Assembly (NCBI RefSeq): GCF_036759925.1
Contig: NZ_JAPKIB010000011.1
Span: 62,001 to 126,000 of the forward strand
Direction: 5' to 3'
Source of the DNA: Kluyvera sp036759925
GTDB lineage: Bacteria > Pseudomonadota > Gammaproteobacteria > Enterobacterales > Enterobacteriaceae
Length of the DNA: 64,000 bases
The notes below the pieces were generated by a model, which made no database searches, was not told the DNA's origin, and saw only the letters and a program-made list of their open reading frames with translations. Shown one piece after another: positions 59,697 through 64,000 of this stretch. A program made the position numbers and the translations under genes. How positions within the stretch are numbered: position 1 is the stretch's first letter; each line of letters starts with the position of its first letter.

Positions 59697-60005
59697 ATGG
59701 CTAAACGACGGGTTATCCCACTGTTGCTGGCGCTCTTGTTGAGCGGTTGTACCATTCTGGAAGGCACCCCTGAAGCGCCTCCACCGGTCACCGACCATCC
59801 ACAAGAAATACGCCGCAACCAGACGGAAGGTTTGCAGCGCATGGGTACGGTTAGTGCGTGGGTGTTGGGCTCACCGATGGATGTTGAAGCGTCTATCAAA
59901 GAGAAAGTCACCGCGCAAAAGGCAGATTACTACGTGATAGTCATGATGGATGACACCGTAGTGCCGGGCCAGTGGTATGCGCAGGCCATCCTCTACCGTA
60001 AATAG
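59697..60005 (+). CDS. bsmA: biofilm stress lipoprotein BsmA
   Basis: A 102-residue lipoprotein with a lipobox LLSGC (Cys18) and one DUF1471/YhcN-like domain (DHPQEIRRNQTEGLQRMG, YYVIVMMDDTVVPGQWYAQA). E. coli BsmA (YjfO) is linked to peroxide and acid resistance in biofilms. The ATG at 59697 has AGGAAA before it; an ATG seven codons upstream has no ribosome site. yjfN, of the same family, follows. Confidence 0.9.
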   Translation: MAKRRVIPLLLALLLSGCTILEGTPEAPPPVTDHPQEIRRNQTEGLQRMGTVSAWVLGSPMDVEASIKEKVTAQKADYYVIVMMDDTVVPGQWYAQAILYRK

Positions 60006-60133
60006 TTTTATGAGCTTTACGTAGGTTTGCACCGTTTCACGTTTCCCTGATGCACAATGGCGCCTCTGTCTGGATACAGGATATGCGTCTGCTATGGACT
60101 GCCCCCACTGGGTTATGTGAAATGGAGCTGACG

Positions 60134-60409
60134 ATGAAACAAACACTTACCTTATCTACCCTGCTTTTGTCAGGCGGCAGCCATGCCGCGGCGGCGCAAT
60201 CTGCAGAGTTCGCCAGCGCAGACTGCGTAACGGGGCTAAATGAAATTGGGCTGATTTCGGTGAATAACGTCACTGGAAGCCTGGAAGATGTCGAACAGGT
60301 CATTGCTCGTAAGGCGGATGAACAGGGCGCTTCCTGGTATCGTATTGTGCAGATGTATGAAGAGCCCCAGCAGGACAACTGGCGCGCACAGGCGATTATC
60401 TATGCCTAA
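60134..60409 (+). CDS. yjfN: DUF1471 family periplasmic protein YjfN
   Basis: A 91-residue protein, the E. coli length, with a short signal peptide (LSTLLLSGGSHAAAA) and a DUF1471 domain (GLISVNNVTGSLEDVEQVIA, WYRIVQMYEEPQQDNWRAQA). GGAG precedes the ATG at 60134; the longer in-frame start is unlikely. Its exact role is not settled. It follows bsmA by 128 bases and converges on aidB. Confidence 0.9.
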   Translation: MKQTLTLSTLLLSGGSHAAAAQSAEFASADCVTGLNEIGLISVNNVTGSLEDVEQVIARKADEQGASWYRIVQMYEEPQQDNWRAQAIIYA

Positions 60410-60470
60410 TACTCGTCACTAGTGGAAGAAGCGTTACGTTCGTCGCGCCTCTTCCACCCGCTTCTATTGC

Positions 60471-62093
60471 CTATCGTCCTCCGCCCGTCGCCCGACACAG
60501 CAGATCATTCATCACCGCTTCGCTCAGCAACGCCCCGCCTCGCGGATCCAACATCATTCGACACCAGGCCTGAGCCATCGGCGGCGACGTATGACGCAGC
60601 ATCTGCGCACCAACGCCCAGCAGGTAAAGCTGATGCGTGATTTCACGTCCCTGAGATTCGGAAGGTTTACGCAGCCGCTGCTGCAGCTGCCGCCAGTGCC
60701 GGTCAAAATGACGATCCTGGCCTTTCACCTCATTGCATTCGGCCACCAGCAGCGACACCGCGTCAGGCTGCTTCACCAACACCCGCAGCACATCGAGGCA
60801 CATGATATTGCCCGAACCTTCCCAGATACTGTTCACCGGCATCTCCCGGTACAGGCGCGGCAACTCACTCTCTTCGCAGTAGCCAATCCCGCCCAGCACT
60901 TCCATCGCCTCCGCCACGAACGGAATACCCGCCTTGCAGATGGCAAACTTGGCCGCTGGGGTGAAAAGGCGCGCCCACAACATCTCCTGCGGCTGATGCT
61001 GCTGACCCCAGGCGCTGGCGAGACGGAACATAAACGCGGTCTGCCCTTCCAGCTGGAGCGCCATTTTCCCCAGCACCTGGCGCATCAGCGGCAGGTCGAC
61101 AAGGTTACGGCCAAACGCCTGACGCTGGAAGGCGTGGTACAGCGCCACTGATAACGCGCGACGCATCAGACTATGGCTGCCCAGTGCGCAGTCAAAGCGC
61201 GTTAGCCCGCCCATTTTGAGGATTTGCCGGATACCGTCACCCTCTTCACCCAGCGGCCAACCGAACGCCTGCTGAAACTCCACTTCGCTGCTGGCGTTGG
61301 CGCGGTTGCCGAGCTTGTCTTTCAGCCGCTCAAGGCGAATCGCATTGCGGGTGCCGTCAGGCAGCAGGCGCGGTACAAAGAAGCAGGTTAACCCGCCGCT
61401 GGCCTGCGCCAGCACCAGATGCGCGTCACTTTGCGGCACCGAATAGAACCATTTATGTCCGGTAAGCTGATAGCTGCCATCCTCCAACCGTTCTGCCCGC
61501 GTGCTGTTGCTCAGCACGTCCGAGCCGCCCTGCTTTTCGGTCATCCCCATGCCGATCAGAAGCCCGCGTTTCTGCGCGCCAGGCAACTGGTGTGGGTCAT
61601 AGCGATCGCTGAGCAGGGCCGATCGCCAGTCGGCAAAAAGCGGCGGCAGCGTTTTTAACAGCAGCGGCGTGGCGGCAAAGGTCATGGTGATGGGGCACAG
61701 CGTGCCGGCTTCCACCTGCGCATGCAGCATAAAGCGCGCGGCGCGGGCGACAAACGCCCCGCTGCGGGTCTCTTCCTCCCAGGGAAGATTATGCACCCGG
61801 TTAGCGCAAAGCCCCTGCATCAGCAGATGCCAGGCGGGATGAAAGCGAACGTCATCAAGCCGCTGCCCTTGGGGATCGTAGCGTAATAGTTCAGGAGGAT
61901 GGGCGTTGGCGAGTCTGCCAAGCTCCAGCGACTCGGCGGTGCCGAGCTGTTGGCCGATGCTCGCCAGCAGTTCGCTGTCCCAGCCGGCATCATGGCGGGC
62001 AACCGCGTCACGCAGCGCAACGTCAGATAGGAAAAGGTTACTGTTATTTAAGGGGATAGGTTGATTAAAAACGGTATGTGTTTGCCAGTTCAT
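60471..62093 (-). CDS. aidB: acyl-CoA dehydrogenase-like DNA alkylation response protein AidB
   Basis: A 540-residue flavoprotein (E. coli 541) with an acyl-CoA dehydrogenase fold (GMGMTEKQGGSDVLSNSTRA, NSIWEGSGNIMCLDVLRVL) and an extra basic C-terminal domain that binds DNA. In E. coli it is part of the Ada adaptive response to alkylation and protects DNA near its promoter. The ATG at 62093 follows GGAGGGAGA. It lies next to rlmB; the yjfIJKLMC genes found between them in E. coli K-12 are absent. Confidence 0.95.
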   Translation of the reverse strand: MNWQTHTVFNQPIPLNNSNLFLSDVALRDAVARHDAGWDSELLASIGQQLGTAESLELGRLANAHPPELLRYDPQGQRLDDVRFHPAWHLLMQGLCANRVHNLPWEEETRSGAFVARAARFMLHAQVEAGTLCPITMTFAATPLLLKTLPPLFADWRSALLSDRYDPHQLPGAQKRGLLIGMGMTEKQGGSDVLSNSTRAERLEDGSYQLTGHKWFYSVPQSDAHLVLAQASGGLTCFFVPRLLPDGTRNAIRLERLKDKLGNRANASSEVEFQQAFGWPLGEEGDGIRQILKMGGLTRFDCALGSHSLMRRALSVALYHAFQRQAFGRNLVDLPLMRQVLGKMALQLEGQTAFMFRLASAWGQQHQPQEMLWARLFTPAAKFAICKAGIPFVAEAMEVLGGIGYCEESELPRLYREMPVNSIWEGSGNIMCLDVLRVLVKQPDAVSLLVAECNEVKGQDRHFDRHWRQLQQRLRKPSESQGREITHQLYLLGVGAQMLRHTSPPMAQAWCRMMLDPRGGALLSEAVMNDLLCRATGGGR

Positions 62094-62154
62094 TGTGTCT
62101 CCCTCCGTCAATGGGCAACCTGTTAAGTATGGACGGTCAGGGAAGATGCACAAT

Positions 62155-62178
62155 AAAAAAGCCACCCGAAAGGGTGGC
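62155..62178 (-). terminator. terminator of rlmB
   Basis: On the minus strand GCCACCC-TTTC-GGGTGGC is followed by TTTTTTATTG. It lies past the BIME after rlmB, about 60 bases upstream of aidB. Confidence 0.85.
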
Positions 62179-62189
62179 CTGGGTGCAGA

Positions 62190-62261
62190 ACCCGGTGGCG
62201 CTTCGCCTGGACGGGCTATCGAATGGTAGCCCGGGCGAGGCGTTTACGCCGACCCCCGGGA
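62190..62261. repeat. BIME-like element
   Basis: cccggtggcgcttcgcctggacgggct, a short spacer (atcgaatggt), and agcccgggcgaggcgtttacgccga-cccccgggaa. It is a diverged member of the REP family at 38972, between rlmB and its terminator. Confidence 0.75.
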
Positions 62262-62269
62262 ACGGTGTA

Positions 62270-63001
62270 TTAGCTGCGCTGACGCACCGCTTCAAACAGG
62301 CAGATGCCGGTTGCCACGGAGACGTTCAGCGACGATACGGTGCCCGCCATCGGAATGCTGATCAGCTCATCGCAGTGTTCGCGAGTCAGACGGCGCATAC
62401 CTTCGCCTTCTGCGCCCATCACCAGCGCCATCGCGCCGGTCATTTTACTCTGATACAGCGTGTGGGTCGCTTCACCAGCGGTGCCAACAATCCAGACGCT
62501 CTCCTCCTGCAGCATACGCATGGTACGCGCCAGGTTGGTTACGCGGATCAGCGGTACGCTTTCGGCGGCGCCGCAGGCTACTTTTTTCGCCGTCGCATTC
62601 AGCTGCGCCGAACGGTCTTTCGGGACGATAACCGCGTGCACGCCAGCGGCGTCAGCGCTACGCAGGCAGGCGCCGAGGTTGTGCGGGTCGGTCACGCCAT
62701 CGAGGATCAGCAGGAACGGACTGTCGAGTGAAGCGATCAGATCCGGCAGATCGTTTTCCTGATACTGACGGCCCGGCTTCACGCGCGCGATAATGCCCTG
62801 GTGCACGGCACCTTCGCTTTTCTCATCCAGGAACTGACGGTTAGCCAGCTGAATCACCACGCCCTGCGCTTCGAGCGCATGGATCAGCGGCATCAGGCGC
62901 TTATCGTCGCGGCCTTTCAGAATAAAAACTTCCTGAAAACGTTCAGGCGCGCGCTCCAGCAGTGCCTGCACTGCGTGGATGCCGTAAATCATTTCACTCA
63001 T
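62270..63001 (-). CDS. rlmB: 23S rRNA (guanosine-2251-2'-O)-methyltransferase
   Basis: A 243-residue SPOUT-class methyltransferase, the E. coli length. It methylates the ribose of G2251 in the P loop of 23S rRNA using S-adenosylmethionine. The N-terminal substrate domain (MIYGIHAVQALLERAPERFQ) and the three SpoU motifs (NLGACLRSADAAG, MGAEGEGM, SIPMAGTVSSLNVSVA) are intact. In E. coli it lies directly behind rnr; here an ABC transporter gene precedes it on the same strand. Confidence 0.97.
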   Translation of the reverse strand: MSEMIYGIHAVQALLERAPERFQEVFILKGRDDKRLMPLIHALEAQGVVIQLANRQFLDEKSEGAVHQGIIARVKPGRQYQENDLPDLIASLDSPFLLILDGVTDPHNLGACLRSADAAGVHAVIVPKDRSAQLNATAKKVACGAAESVPLIRVTNLARTMRMLQEESVWIVGTAGEATHTLYQSKMTGAMALVMGAEGEGMRRLTREHCDELISIPMAGTVSSLNVSVATGICLFEAVRQRS

Positions 63002-63122
63002 TGAACATACTCGTTTGGGGCGGTGTGCGCCGGGTTAAATTAGGCCGTGAATCAAGGTCACTTGCGCCTATTATAACCGACAAAGCGCTCAAATCGACTT
63101 TTGTCCGCCCCGTAACGGGCAA

Positions 63123-63893
63123 TTAAGCCAAATGCCGCTTTGCCTCCTGCCTCACCCGATGCAGGACGCGGTGCTTAATGTCGCTATACTGTGGATGTTC
63201 CGCCAAGGTTTCGATATCACGCTCAAACGGCAGCACGATCTCTTCGACAATCTTGCCCGGTTTTGCCGACATAATAAGAATGCGGTCAGCTAAAAACAGC
63301 GCCTCTTCCACATCGTGGGTCACAAAGAGCAGCGTGGTACTGGTAGAGAGCCAGGCTTCACGCAGCAGTTCTTGCATCATCAGGCGCGTCTGCGCATCCA
63401 GCGCGCCAAAAGGTTCATCCAGCAGCAGGACTTCCGGACCAGGAAGCCAGGCACGAGCCAGCGCAACTCGCTGTTTCATGCCCCCGGAAAGCTGCCAGGG
63501 AGCATGATGCTCAAAACCTTTTAGCCCCACCCGCTCAAGCCACATTTGCGCTTCAGCGTTCGTTTCCTCTTTTCGATGCTTGCCTAGCCGTGGTCCAAAG
63601 GTGACATTTTCTAACACCGACAGCCATGGAAATAGATTTGGCTGCTGGAAGATCATTCCACGATCGGGACCAGGTTGGCGGACCGTTTTTCCACTTGCCG
63701 CCACGCGTCCACGATCCGGTTTATTGAAACCCGCTACCAGATTGAGGATGGTCGATTTTCCGCAGCCAGAGGGGCCAAGCAGCACCACAAATTCACCTTG
63801 ATGCAAAGTGAGGTTAATATCCTCCAGCACCGTAAACGGCTGTGGTTTTGCCGCAAAAGTGAGTGAAACGTTTTCCAGCGTAATTGCGCTCAT
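63123..63893 (-). CDS. ABC transporter ATP-binding protein, TauB/SsuB type
   Basis: A 256-residue ATPase of the nitrate/sulfonate/taurine importer family. Walker A is GPSGCGKST (39-47), the Q-loop MIFQQPNLFPWLSVLENV, the signature LSGGMKQRVALARA, Walker B VLLLDEPFGALD and the H-loop FVTHDVEEA. It shares bases with the stop of the upstream permease gene (TAATG), so the two form one operon. The substrate could be taurine, another sulfonate or a related anion; it cannot be told from the ATPase. rlmB follows 121 bases later. Confidence 0.9.
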   Translation of the reverse strand: MSAITLENVSLTFAAKPQPFTVLEDINLTLHQGEFVVLLGPSGCGKSTILNLVAGFNKPDRGRVAASGKTVRQPGPDRGMIFQQPNLFPWLSVLENVTFGPRLGKHRKEETNAEAQMWLERVGLKGFEHHAPWQLSGGMKQRVALARAWLPGPEVLLLDEPFGALDAQTRLMMQELLREAWLSTSTTLLFVTHDVEEALFLADRILIMSAKPGKIVEEIVLPFERDIETLAEHPQYSDIKHRVLHRVRQEAKRHLA

Positions 63894-64000
63894 TATTCTT
63901 TCCCCGCCCAGGGTACAAACAGACGCTGCAGCCCAAGCAGCAGCAGATCCAGAAGATAGCCAATGCCGCCTAGCAGCAGGATACCGAGCATGACAATATC
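63893..64000 (-). CDS. ABC transporter permease, partial
   Basis: Only the last 35 residues lie in the window (from IVMLGILLLGGIGYLLDLLL through LFVPWAGKE to the stop); the start lies beyond position 64000. The final membrane segment and WAGKE tail match TauC/SsuC-type permeases. It is translationally coupled to the ATPase gene by a TAATG overlap. Confidence 0.8.
   Translation of the reverse strand, partial: DIVMLGILLLGGIGYLLDLLLLGLQRLFVPWAGKE

Noticed and set aside
1..64000. CRISPR arrays, tRNA genes, insertion sequences or prophage
   Set aside because: No regularly spaced direct repeats, cloverleaf-like sequences, transposase or phage genes were seen. The repeated sequences present are palindromic intergenic elements.

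Overview
The window is a GC-rich piece of an enterobacterial chromosome (Enterobacteriaceae, most like Enterobacter, Lelliottia or Leclercia). Its backbone follows the gene order of the E. coli K-12 95-96 minute region, read backwards: cybC-pmbA-yjgA-mpl-fbp-yjfF/ytfTRQ-ppa-ytfP-tamB-tamA-msrA-ytfL-ytfK-ytfJ-cysQ-cpdB-ytfH-qorB-ytfF-ytfE-cycA-fklB-ytfB-rplI-rpsR-priB-rpsF-yjfY-ulaFEDCBA-ulaG-ulaR-yjfP-bsmA-yjfN-aidB-rlmB. The genus is inferred from protein similarity and synteny; the species cannot be fixed from the sequence alone.

Accessory genes interrupt this backbone. (1) At 94-5577 lies an eight-gene operon that sits outside cybC. It joins DgaE/DgaF-type amino-sugar-acid catabolic enzymes and a metal-dependent deacetylase to a set of little-characterised proteins (DUF4310, DUF4311, DUF4312, a glycine-rich 'SFCGS' protein and a stand-alone PRD domain). 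It probably encodes an uptake and catabolic system of a poorly described kind, controlled by CRP and by an unknown factor that binds a perfect 20-bp palindrome. (2) A chemoreceptor lies at the tail of the galactofuranose ABC transporter operon (11707-13272) and has its own FliA-type promoter. (3) Between msrA and ytfL (25749-33086) lies a sugar locus: a LacI-type regulator divergent from four different Gfo/Idh/MocA oxidoreductases and a GPH-family symporter. No hydrolase, kinase or aldolase is present. This is the best candidate here for an undescribed pathway. (4) Smaller additions are a GNAT acetyltransferase, an AraC regulator, a Tsr-like chemoreceptor with a FliA promoter, nudI placed between ytfE and cycA, a DMT exporter next to rplI, and a TauB/SsuB-like ABC transporter next to rlmB.

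The conserved part holds cell-wall recycling (mpl), gluconeogenesis (fbp), galactofuranose uptake (ytfQRT-yjfF), the TAM outer-membrane assembly system (tamAB), sulfur-nucleotide turnover (cysQ, cpdB), nitrosative-stress repair (ytfE under NsrR), the S6/PriB/S18/L9 ribosomal operon and the complete anaerobic L-ascorbate pathway (ula). UlaR regulates the ula genes through two closely matching sites in the ulaA-ulaG gap.

Two intergenic repeat families stand out. One is a C-rich hairpin element (five copies, at 1, 8969, 11648, 16892 and 45426). The other comprises REP/BIME-like palindromes (8381, 38972, 48669, 57848, 62190). No rRNA or tRNA gene, CRISPR array, insertion sequence or prophage was recognised. 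The window ends inside an ABC permease gene.
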